Assembly (NCBI GenBank): GCA_045642925.1
Contig: JAZUJW010000042.1
Location: 1 to 24,272 of the forward strand
Length of the DNA stretch: 24,272 nucleotides
Origin: Firm-04 sp045642925
Lineage (GTDB): Bacteria > Bacillota > Clostridia > Oscillospirales > Ruminococcaceae
Reading direction: 5' to 3'
Positions 1 to 6,769 of this stretch are shown piece after piece. The position numbers were made by a program, and so were the translations under genes. The notes beneath the pieces are model-generated. The model worked only from the letters and a program-made list of their open reading frames with translations. It ran no database searches and was not told the DNA's origin. The number at the start of each line of letters is the position of its first letter. The stretch's first letter is position 1.

Positions 1-651
1 AGTGCGAACAGTACCCCCGCTTATTACGGCTATGACGGCTCGACCACAGAGAAATTCGCCGAAAATTTCAATCTGACGTTCATCTCTCTCGGCGCGATTC
101 CTGCGGAACTGACCACAACCGAAACGACTACGACTACGACAACAACAACGACCACTACAACTACAACAACAACCACCACCACAACCACTACTACGACTAC
201 AACAACAACTACCACCACGACCACAACCACAACGACCAGCACGACTACCACTACAACGACCACGGCATTCAAGGCGACCAGTGACTCCAGAACCACCACG
301 ACTACTACATCGACCACCAAAGCAACTACAACGACAACCACAACGACTGCCACCACAACGACGACGACCAGCACCACATCGACCACGACTTCAACAACCA
401 CCACGACCGCTGCAGCGACAACGACTTCCACCGCAGCAACCACAACTTCTACAACCGTAACCAGCGCAAATGCAACATCTGCTGCAAAAACAACGACCGT
501 TACCACCGCAACCACTGCGGCAGGCAAATCCACAACGACTACCAAATCAACAGGTGTCAAGACCGGTGAAAATCTGCCGCTTGGCATTGTACTCGCAGGT
601 GCAGCAGCTTGTGGCGCGGCACTGCTTCTGAAACGCAAAAAGACTTGCTGA
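1..651 (+). CDS. C-terminal part of a Thr-rich, cell-wall/membrane anchored surface protein (BspA-like LRR type)
   Basis: The reading frame is open from base 1 to the TGA at 649-651, so the start lies outside the window (216 residues visible). Residues 8-30 (YYGYDGSTTEKFAENFNLTF...) resemble the closing segment of BspA-like leucine-rich-repeat (LRR_5) surface proteins, which often read YGYxGSTAExYA. Residues 38 to about 184 are an almost pure Thr stalk with some Ser, Ala and Lys, likely extended and possibly glycosylated. At the end come KTGE (187-190), a hydrophobic segment (about 192-210) and the tail KRKKTC. This is the layout of a sortase-type sorting signal, although the residue before KTG is Val rather than the usual Pro, so a plain membrane anchor is the alternative. 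The domain assignment rests on a short stretch only; the surface location is better supported. Confidence 0.75.
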   Translation, partial: SANSTPAYYGYDGSTTEKFAENFNLTFISLGAIPAELTTTETTTTTTTTTTTTTTTTTTTTTTTTTTTTTTTTTTTTTTSTTTTTTTTAFKATSDSRTTTTTTSTTKATTTTTTTTATTTTTTSTTSTTTSTTTTTAAATTTSTAATTTSTTVTSANATSAAKTTTVTTATTAAGKSTTTTKSTGVKTGENLPLGIVLAGAAACGAALLLKRKKTC

Positions 652-680
652 TGCAGCGCCTGGCATTTCTGATATTTAAA

Positions 681-721
681 TGCAGGAGAATCGTTTCATT
701 TCGGTTCTCCTGCATTTTTTT
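681..721 (+). terminator. Rho-independent terminator of the surface protein gene
   Basis: A perfect 10-bp stem, TGCAGGAGAA (681-690) with TTCTCCTGCA (705-714), is followed at once by a run of seven T (715-721). It lies 30 nt after the stop codon. Confidence 0.93.
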
Positions 722-773
722 GCGCTGACTGCACCCTCCTGCAAGCTCATATTTGATTCTTCACAAAATATAC

Positions 774-802
774 TTGATATATCATAATATTTATGCTATA
801 AT
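774..802 (+). promoter_or_regulatory. Sigma-A promoter of the receptor-GGDEF / AlkD-like operon
   Basis: The -35 box is TTGATA (774-779) and the -10 box is TATAAT (797-802), with a 17-nt spacer and an extended -10 TG at 794-795. Transcription would begin near 809, leaving a leader of about 50 nt with the ribosome site AAAAGGAGGA (841-850). Confidence 0.88.
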
Positions 803-857
803 AAATATAATCTTGTTAATTGACACATCTTTTGCCGCACAAAAGGAGGAATATCGC

Positions 858-2801
858 ATGGAAAATAAGCCTTACTGCATCGGAATATGCTTCTCTCACG
901 CCAAAGACAGCAGCGATATTCAACTGCTGCATACATTGTGCCATGATATCAAAAACGCAGGAATGTGTACGCTTTCCTTTCAGTTTCTGAGTGATCTGTC
1001 AGTCGGCAACGACAGCGATATCGGTGAAATGGCGCTGATTCAACTGATTCCTTACCATCAGCTTGACGCCATGCTGATACTGACGGAAACCATCAAATGC
1101 GATGATGCCATTCAGCAGGTCGTGGACGAATGTAAAAATGCCAATGTCCCTGTCATCGCCATCGACCGCCCATGGGAAGGCTGCCACCACATCTGCTACG
1201 ATACCCATACCGCTTTTCGCTATGTCATTGACCACATTATCACTGTGCATCACTGTTCCCGCATCGCCTTTCTTGCAGGCATCCGCGGCAATGCGATTTC
1301 CGAAGAACGTCTGCAAATCTATCGGGAATCACTGGAAGCACATGGTATCCCATACGATGAAACGCTTGTAAAATGGGGCGAATTCTGGTACGGCCCGACC
1401 GAAAAAGCCGTGCAGGAAATATTATGGGAACAGAAAGGCGACAGATTCCCGCAGGCATTCTGCTGTTCCAACGATGCGATGGCAATGGCTGTCTGTGCGG
1501 AACTTTCCAAAGTCGGCATCCGCGTCCCGCAGGATGTGCTCGTCACAGGCTGTGACGGCACTTATGCAGAACAGTTCTTCAATCCGCGCCTGACGACCGC
1601 CGCCATTCGCTACAGCGGCATCGGTGCGGCAGTTGTCAAATTACTGAAACGTCTTTGCAGATGTCCTGCACCCAATCGCTGCTGTACCGAAACCGTCCCA
1701 TACCGTCCCCGCATCGGTCAGTCCTGCGGCTGCAAACATCTTGACGCATCTGACGCCGGCACCCGTACCGTCAATATTTTCCTTTCCTTGGAAGGTTACC
1801 GCTTTTTCCACCAGCAAATGCACGATATTATGTCCCGAATGCTCGCTGAGAATATCACCAAGGAAGAACTGCCGATTCGCCTGCTGAAAAGCCGATTCGG
1901 ACTGCCGTGGTACTGGTGCAGCCTTGTGCTGACACGCGATACTTATCTTGCACTCGGCTATACGCCGGATGAAGAAGATGCCCAGCATGAAACAGTGGAA
2001 TTCTGCCGCTGGGCACACGGCGAAGAACTCCCGCTCATGAAACCGTTTTCCTCCGATTTTCTTGTAGAAAATCCCGAAGAAGTATTTGAGGCAGCAGAAT
2101 CAAATGCCCTGATGGTCACGGTCCTGCATGAGCAAGCACAAATCCTCGGTTATTTTGTCATGGCATACGAGCCTGCCACTCCCGATTATAACGAAAATGC
2201 GCTGGAATACAGCCGACTGGCTGATTATCAAAGTTCCATCGCACACGTTCTGTTTACGCTGATTCAGCGGCAGGCGCTTCTGGAAATGAACAAACAGCTC
2301 GAAGAAATGTATATTCACGATTCCATGACGGGACTGTACAACCGCCGCGGCTTCTATCAGCAATTTTACACACTGCGAAACGAAAATGATTTCTGGCTCT
2401 GTATTGCCGTTGTGGACATGGACTCCCTGAAACACATCAATGATACTTACGGTCACGCAGAGGGCGACATCGCCATTCTCGGACTGGCAGATATCCTGAA
2501 AAGCATTTCGCCGCGTCACAGCATTGCGGCACGATTCGGCGGCGATGAATTCTGTCTTGCCATGATGCTGGAGCGCGATAACATCCATTTTCCCGAAGCT
2601 TTTCGGCGCAGAATGGAGGAGGAAATTGAAATCTTCAATGAACACTGTCAGCTCGGATACAGCATCAGCGCAAGCTGCGGCATCGAAATGCAGGTATATC
2701 ACAAAAATATTGACCTGGATGCCGTCATGAAACTTGCAGACGACAAAATGTACATTGAGAAATCCATGCGCAAAAACCAGCATTTTCTGCGGAAGAAATG
2801 A
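858..2801 (+). CDS. LacI-type substrate-binding domain fused to a GGDEF diguanylate cyclase
   Basis: This 647-residue protein probably makes cyclic di-GMP in response to a small ligand. The ATG at 858 is chosen because AAGGAGGA lies just upstream; an in-frame ATG at 753 would sit upstream of the promoter. Residues about 5-275 resemble a LacI/PurR-type periplasmic-binding fold (VLVTGCDG ... NPRLTT near residue 230), but there is no helix-turn-helix and no signal peptide, so the receptor is cytosolic. A Cys-rich SCGC segment follows, then a middle region of unknown fold. The GGDEF domain spans about 485-645, with DSMTGLYNRRGF from residue 488 and GGDEF at 561-565, both intact. The product-inhibition I-site (RxxD) is absent: residues 552-555 read PRHS. 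The stop codon overlaps an ATG of the next frame. The ligand is unknown. Confidence 0.9.
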   Translation: MENKPYCIGICFSHAKDSSDIQLLHTLCHDIKNAGMCTLSFQFLSDLSVGNDSDIGEMALIQLIPYHQLDAMLILTETIKCDDAIQQVVDECKNANVPVIAIDRPWEGCHHICYDTHTAFRYVIDHIITVHHCSRIAFLAGIRGNAISEERLQIYRESLEAHGIPYDETLVKWGEFWYGPTEKAVQEILWEQKGDRFPQAFCCSNDAMAMAVCAELSKVGIRVPQDVLVTGCDGTYAEQFFNPRLTTAAIRYSGIGAAVVKLLKRLCRCPAPNRCCTETVPYRPRIGQSCGCKHLDASDAGTRTVNIFLSLEGYRFFHQQMHDIMSRMLAENITKEELPIRLLKSRFGLPWYWCSLVLTRDTYLALGYTPDEEDAQHETVEFCRWAHGEELPLMKPFSSDFLVENPEEVFEAAESNALMVTVLHEQAQILGYFVMAYEPATPDYNENALEYSRLADYQSSIAHVLFTLIQRQALLEMNKQLEEMYIHDSMTGLYNRRGFYQQFYTLRNENDFWLCIAVVDMDSLKHINDTYGHAEGDIAILGLADILKSISPRHSIAARFGGDEFCLAMMLERDNIHFPEAFRRRMEEEIEIFNEHCQLGYSISASCGIEMQVYHKNIDLDAVMKLADDKMYIEKSMRKNQHFLRKK

Positions 2802-2815
2802 AAGGAACACGCCCT

Positions 2816-3496
2816 ATGACACGGATTCAGGAACGGCTCATGACACAAATCGACACGGAATATCAGAAATTTCACGCACGAATCGTACCCAATATCCCCG
2901 CCGCTACCATTCTCGGCATCCGCACGCCCATTCTGCGGAAACTGGCAAAAGAACTGCGCGGAACGGATGAAGCAGCGGCATTTTTACAGGAATTGCCGCA
3001 CACATATTATGAAGAAAACCAACTGCATTCCTTTTTGATTTCGCTGGAAAAGGACATGGATGCGGCACTTGCAGAAGTGAATCGGTTTCTGCCATATGTG
3101 GATAACTGGGCGACCTGTGACCAGCTTTCCCCGACGGTATTCCGCAAATACGCCGAAAAACTGCTGCCTGACATCACCCGATGGCTGAACAGCAGTGAAA
3201 CCTATACGGTACGCTTCGGCATTGAAATGCTGATGAACCATTTTCTGGACGAACGCTTTTCGCCTGCATATCTCGAAATGACCGCAAAGGTACAGTCTGA
3301 GGAATACTACGTCAATATGATGAGCGCATGGTATTTTGCCACAGCGCTTGCAAAGCAGTGGGAAGCGACCGTACCGTATTTGCAGGAACAGAAACTTTCT
3401 TCATGGGTACACCAAAAAACGATACAGAAAGCCATCGAAAGCAACCGCATTTCTGACGAACAAAAAACATATCTGCGCACACTGCGTCTGAAATAA
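2816..3496 (+). CDS. AlkD-like DNA alkylation repair protein (HEAT-repeat DNA glycosylase family)
   Basis: This 226-residue protein matches the DNA alkylation repair (AlkD/AlkC-like) family, which excises positively charged alkylated bases using stacked HEAT-like helical repeats. Recognisable segments are the opening (ILGIRTPILRKLAKEL), the central VDNWATCDQL, where family members carry the Trp/Asp pair used in catalysis, and the all-helical, Lys/Arg-rich remainder. The ATG at 2816 is preferred because AAAGGA lies about 8 nt upstream; the ATG at 2798, overlapping the previous stop, has a poor ribosome site but would add only six residues. The gene is translationally coupled to the diguanylate cyclase gene. 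No terminator is visible after the stop. Confidence 0.85.
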   Translation: MTRIQERLMTQIDTEYQKFHARIVPNIPAATILGIRTPILRKLAKELRGTDEAAAFLQELPHTYYEENQLHSFLISLEKDMDAALAEVNRFLPYVDNWATCDQLSPTVFRKYAEKLLPDITRWLNSSETYTVRFGIEMLMNHFLDERFSPAYLEMTAKVQSEEYYVNMMSAWYFATALAKQWEATVPYLQEQKLSSWVHQKTIQKAIESNRISDEQKTYLRTLRLK

Positions 3497-3523
3497 AATG
3501 TGTGTTCATTTTTGAAAAAGCAC

Positions 3524-3552
3524 TTGACAGCGCTCTTTTTCCGTGCTATAAT
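3524..3552 (+). promoter_or_regulatory. Consensus sigma-A promoter of the PflX-type radical SAM gene
   Basis: TTGACA (3524-3529), 17-nt spacer, TATAAT (3547-3552), with an extended -10 TG at 3544-3545. Both hexamers match the consensus exactly. The predicted start is near 3559, giving a leader of about 135 nt. Confidence 0.93.
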
Positions 3553-3635
3553 ATGCTAAAAAGCTTGAAATGAACCGCAATGGGCGACAAGCAAGAAGAA
3601 GGAATGATTTTGAATTTTCATCCACAAAAGGTCAA

Positions 3636-3671
3636 GGCAACACCGCACAGAGCCGGTGTTGCCTTTATTGT
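3636..3671 (+). promoter_or_regulatory. Leader hairpin, possible attenuator
   Basis: GGCAACACCG (3636-3645) and CGGTGTTGCC (3654-3663) form a perfect 10-bp stem with an 8-nt loop, followed by TTTATTGT. It lies inside the 5' leader, about 20 nt before the ribosome site GGAGG (3681-3685). It could act as a weak terminator/attenuator or an RNA-stability element. I did not recognise a known riboswitch class in 3559-3635. Confidence 0.55.
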
Positions 3672-3692
3672 AACTTCTATGGAGGTCTTTCC

Positions 3693-4592
3693 ATGACAAC
3701 ACAACGCTGTGACGTTTGCCCGCGTCAATGTCCCGTTGACCGCAATACAAAAGCGGGTTTCTGCGGCATGACCGCTGCCTTCCGCATCGCCCGCGCCGCC
3801 CCGCACCTCTGGGAAGAACCTGCCATCAGCGGAACGAACGGTTCCGGCACCATTTTCTTCTCCGGCTGCAACCTTCGCTGCATCTACTGCCAGAATGCCG
3901 ACATCGCCGCAGACGGCGTCGGCGCAGAAATCACCGCACAGCAGCTCATCGACATCATGCTTCGCTTACAGGCGCGCGGTGTGCATAATATCAACCTCGT
4001 CACACCCTCTCACTATACGCTCCGTCTCGTCCCCGTCCTGCAAACGGCAAAAGCTTCCGGACTGCATATTCCGATTGTCTGGAACTCCAGCGCCTACGAA
4101 CTTCCAGAAGTCCTGCACCACCTTTGCGGACTCGTTGATATCTACCTTCCCGATTTCAAATATCTCCACAGCGACACCGCAGATGCCTATTCCCATGCGG
4201 CAGATTACCCGCAAGTTGCCAAAGCAGCACTCGCAGAAATGGTCGCACAAGTCGGCGCACCACAGTTCGATGCCGAAAACGGTCTGATGACACGCGGCGT
4301 GCAGGTGCGGCATCTGGTACTCCCCGCCCATGCACAGGAATCCCGCGAGATTCTGCACTACCTCCACAGCACCTACGGCAATGATATCGGCATCAGCATC
4401 ATGAACCAATACACACCCATGCCCCGCGTGGCAAACCACCCCGTGCTTTCGCGGCGTGTCACAGAACACGAATATGACACGGTTTTACGCTATGCTGAAC
4501 GCATCGGCATCGAAAATGCTCTGATTCAGGAGGGCGAAGCCGCCTCCGAAAGCTTCATCCCGCCCTTTTCCGGAACACTTGAACTCCCCTGA
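3693..4592 (+). CDS. Radical SAM protein of the PflX / PFL-activase-like family (COG1313-type)
   Basis: The 299-residue protein has the radical SAM cluster motif C-x3-C-x2-C in CNLRCIYC (around residues 56-63), which binds the 4Fe-4S cluster that cleaves S-adenosylmethionine. A second Cys group at the N-terminus (CDVCPRQCPVDRNTKAGFCG) is typical of PflX-like proteins and may hold another metal or cluster. TPSHYT, VWNSSAYE and DIYLPDFKY also fit that family. The ATG at 3693 is chosen for the GGAGG eight bases upstream; the frame stays open back to 3570, but that part lies in the structured leader. The family resembles pyruvate formate-lyase activases, but its substrate is not established, and no glycyl-radical enzyme is encoded next to it. 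It appears monocistronic. Confidence 0.88.
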   Translation: MTTQRCDVCPRQCPVDRNTKAGFCGMTAAFRIARAAPHLWEEPAISGTNGSGTIFFSGCNLRCIYCQNADIAADGVGAEITAQQLIDIMLRLQARGVHNINLVTPSHYTLRLVPVLQTAKASGLHIPIVWNSSAYELPEVLHHLCGLVDIYLPDFKYLHSDTADAYSHAADYPQVAKAALAEMVAQVGAPQFDAENGLMTRGVQVRHLVLPAHAQESREILHYLHSTYGNDIGISIMNQYTPMPRVANHPVLSRRVTEHEYDTVLRYAERIGIENALIQEGEAASESFIPPFSGTLELP

Positions 4593-4635
4593 CGCACTTT
4601 CCGCTGTCGGATTTGTGCATACGTCACGAGAATCC

Positions 4636-4676
4636 AGCGGAAAATTTTCCGCTTTCTGCCCTTCCTTTTTTGGAAA
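4636..4676 (+). terminator. Palindrome after the radical SAM gene, possible weak terminator
   Basis: AGCGGAAAATTTTCCGCT (4636-4653) is a perfect 18-nt palindrome, able to form a 7-bp stem with an AATT loop, followed by a pyrimidine-rich tract ending in T6 (4671 onward). The T-run is not directly adjacent, so termination is uncertain. Confidence 0.4.
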
Positions 4677-4682
4677 ATCATC

Positions 4683-4711
4683 TTGACTTTCGAACATAAA
4701 TATTGTATACT
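4683..4711 (+). promoter_or_regulatory. Sigma-A promoter of rny
   Basis: TTGACT (4683-4688), 17-nt spacer, TATACT (4706-4711). The predicted start is near 4718, which leaves a leader of about 300 nt before the RNase Y gene. Confidence 0.8.
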
Positions 4712-4717
4712 ATAAGT

Positions 4718-5022
4718 ATGTATTTTGCATTGTGCAGGATTACTGCGTCTGTTCGAACGCGGCTATTCTGCTTGCGGTTTGGGAGACGGCTGTTTCTCGA
4801 TTTCGTTTTCCCTATTTTTTATTTGTGCGGGATGTGTGTAAGGCGTGAAATGTCAGGATTTTACGAATATACATCGCGCTCTGATATATTGATAATGCAA
4901 TACACTATTATAGTTGCCTGAATTGCATTCTCCCGAAATCAAATCATCAAACGGCAAGTTTCCTGCCGCAATATCAAATGTTTCAATACAAAAAGAAAAA
5001 ATTTGATACTGTGAAGGAGGAA
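4718..5022 (+). other. Long 5' leader of rny with local stem-loops
   Basis: About 300 nt lie between the predicted transcription start and the gene. The leader contains AATGCAAT (4894-4901) pairing with ATTGCATT (4922-4929) around an inner ACTAT-T-ATAGT (4904-4914), and a small hairpin CGGCA (4952-4956) / TGCCG (4964-4968). A 72-codon open frame within it (4703-4921) lacks a ribosome site and starts before the predicted transcription start, so it is not called as a gene. The leader may be regulatory; no known RNA family was recognised. Confidence 0.45.
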
Positions 5023-6687
5023 ATGGATTTGTGTACTTTGATGTTGGCGCTTGAACTCGGTACTCCTTTAGCACTGGTCCTGATTTTAGTTGCACTGCTT
5101 GCAGGCGCAGGCGGCGCATACTTTATGATGAACGGCAAAATTGCCGCCGCAAAACAGGATGGTATTGCTGAAGGCTACGAACAGCGCAAACGCGAAGCGG
5201 AATCCGTTGTCGGCAGTGCCGAACAGGAAGCGAAGCGTATTCGCGAATCCGCTGAAAAAGAAGCATCCGACCGCAAAAAGGCAGCGCTCGTAGAGGCGAA
5301 GGATGAGATTTTCCGTATGCGCAGTGACGCAGAAAAGGAAATCAAAGACCGCCGCGCCGATATGTCCAGACAGGAGCGCCGCATTCAGCAAAAAGAAGAA
5401 AATCTCGACAAGAAAACCGAACATTTCGAGCATAAGGAAGAAGTTCTCCAGCAGAAGCTCCATGCCGCCGAGGAAAAACTCGCAGAGGCAGAAGAAATGA
5501 AGCGTTCCGGTGCGGAAGAACTCGAAAAACTCAAGAAAAGCCAGATCGATATGCTCGAACGTATCTCCGAATTCAGCCGCGATCAGGCAAGAGAATATCT
5601 CTTGCAGCAAATTGATGCGGATCTGGTTCACGAAAAAGCACTCAAGATCTCCGCATATGAACAGCAAGTCAAGTCCAACTGCGAAGAGATCGCAAGAAGC
5701 CACATTTCCCTTGCAATCGCAAAATGTGCTGCGGAACAAGTTTCCGAAGTTGCCGTTTCGGTTGTGCCGCTGCCCAATGACGAAATGAAAGGCAGAATCA
5801 TCGGCCGCGAGGGACGCAATATCCGTACCATCGAAACCATGACGGGCGTTGACCTCATCATTGATGATACCCCCGAAGCAATTACCCTCTCCTGCTTCGA
5901 CCCCGTCCGCCGCGAAGTCGCAAGACTCGCACTCGAAAAACTCATCGTGGACGGCAGAATCCATCCCGCAAGCATTGAAGAAAAAGTTGATAAGGCAAGA
6001 CGCGAAGTCGAAAAGCGCATCAAACAGGAAGGCGAACGCGCAATACTGGAAACCAATGTGCATGGTCTGAATCCTGAACTGACCAAGCTCCTTGGCAGAC
6101 TGACGTTCCGTACCAGTTACCGCCAGAATGTTCTGAACCACAGCATCGAAGTTGCAGCGCTTGCAGGCAGCCTTGCTACAGAACTTGGTGTGGATGCAAA
6201 TGTCGCAAGACGCGCAGGTTTGCTCCACGATATCGGTAAAGCCCTGACCGCTGAAATCGAAGGCTCTCACGTTGCCATCGGTGTGGATGTCTGCCGCAGA
6301 TATCACGAAAGTCAGGAAATTATCCACGCCATCGAAGCGCACCACAACGACGTTGAACCGAAAACGGTCATCGCCTGCATCGTACAGGCAGCAGATGCCA
6401 TCTCGGCGGCACGTCCGGGCGCAAGAAGCGAAAATCTCGAAAGCTACATCAAGCGTCTTCAGAAGCTCGAAGAAATCTGCACTTCGTATGAAGGCGTTGA
6501 GAAATGCTATGCGATTCAGGCGGGCAGAGAAGTCCGTGTCATGGTCAAGCCGGAAATCATTGATGATGAAAAGATGATTCTGGTTGCGCGTGATATTGCA
6601 AAGCAGATTGAGGACGAGATGGAATATCCCGGACAAATCAAAGTCAACCTCATTCGTGAAAGCCGCGCTGTGGAAGTCGCAAAATAA
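5023..6687 (+). CDS. rny: Ribonuclease Y
   Basis: RNase Y is the membrane-bound endoribonuclease that starts mRNA decay in many Firmicutes. Counting from 5023 (554 residues), the protein has one N-terminal transmembrane helix (about 10-35), a long charged coiled coil (about 50-225), a KH RNA-binding domain with the G-x-x-G loop (GREG, 261-264), and an HD phosphohydrolase domain with the metal-binding His-Asp pair at 402-403 (LLHDIGKA). The start is uncertain: AAGGAGG ends at 5020, only 2 nt from the ATG at 5023, while an in-frame TTG at 5029 sits at the ideal 8-nt spacing. The frame opens further back, to an ATG at 4978 without a ribosome site. The gene has its own promoter and terminator, so it is monocistronic. 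Confidence 0.96.
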   Translation: MDLCTLMLALELGTPLALVLILVALLAGAGGAYFMMNGKIAAAKQDGIAEGYEQRKREAESVVGSAEQEAKRIRESAEKEASDRKKAALVEAKDEIFRMRSDAEKEIKDRRADMSRQERRIQQKEENLDKKTEHFEHKEEVLQQKLHAAEEKLAEAEEMKRSGAEELEKLKKSQIDMLERISEFSRDQAREYLLQQIDADLVHEKALKISAYEQQVKSNCEEIARSHISLAIAKCAAEQVSEVAVSVVPLPNDEMKGRIIGREGRNIRTIETMTGVDLIIDDTPEAITLSCFDPVRREVARLALEKLIVDGRIHPASIEEKVDKARREVEKRIKQEGERAILETNVHGLNPELTKLLGRLTFRTSYRQNVLNHSIEVAALAGSLATELGVDANVARRAGLLHDIGKALTAEIEGSHVAIGVDVCRRYHESQEIIHAIEAHHNDVEPKTVIACIVQAADAISAARPGARSENLESYIKRLQKLEEICTSYEGVEKCYAIQAGREVRVMVKPEIIDDEKMILVARDIAKQIEDEMEYPGQIKVNLIRESRAVEVAK

Positions 6688-6701
6688 CAGCATCGAAGTG
6701 A

Positions 6702-6738
6702 CAATGCACATGATTTTCGGATCATGTGCATTGCTTTA
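6702..6738 (+). terminator. Terminator of rny
   Basis: CAATGCACATGAT (6702-6714) and ATCATGTGCATTG (6721-6733) form a perfect 13-bp stem with a 6-nt TTTCGG loop, 14 nt after the rny stop codon. The T-tract is short (CTTTAAT), so some read-through into the next gene is possible. Confidence 0.75.
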
Positions 6739-6769
6739 ATCAGAAATTATTAGCAGGAAGGCGATTTTT

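Noticed and set aside
30..638. Minus-strand open frame of 202 codons made mostly of Val
   Set aside because: It is the antisense image of the Thr-rich stalk (ACN read backwards gives GTN-type codons).
753..857. N-terminal extension of the diguanylate cyclase as a signal peptide or membrane anchor
   Set aside because: These hydrophobic codons cover the promoter and leader (TTGATA...TATAAT); a strong ribosome site supports the start at 858.
3570..3692. N-terminal extension of the PflX-type radical SAM protein
   Set aside because: It runs through the leader hairpin and lacks a ribosome site; GGAGG supports 3693.
4889..4914. Second promoter for rny (TTGATA ... TATTAT)
   Set aside because: The spacing is only 11 nt, too short for sigma-A.
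4703..4921. 72-codon open frame in the rny leader
   Set aside because: It overlaps the -10 box, starts upstream of the predicted transcript start, lacks a ribosome site and has no recognisable protein features.
5086..6711. 541-codon open frame opposite rny
   Set aside because: RNase Y on the other strand is unmistakable; the antisense protein is rich in Phe, Cys and His and has no ribosome site or family match.
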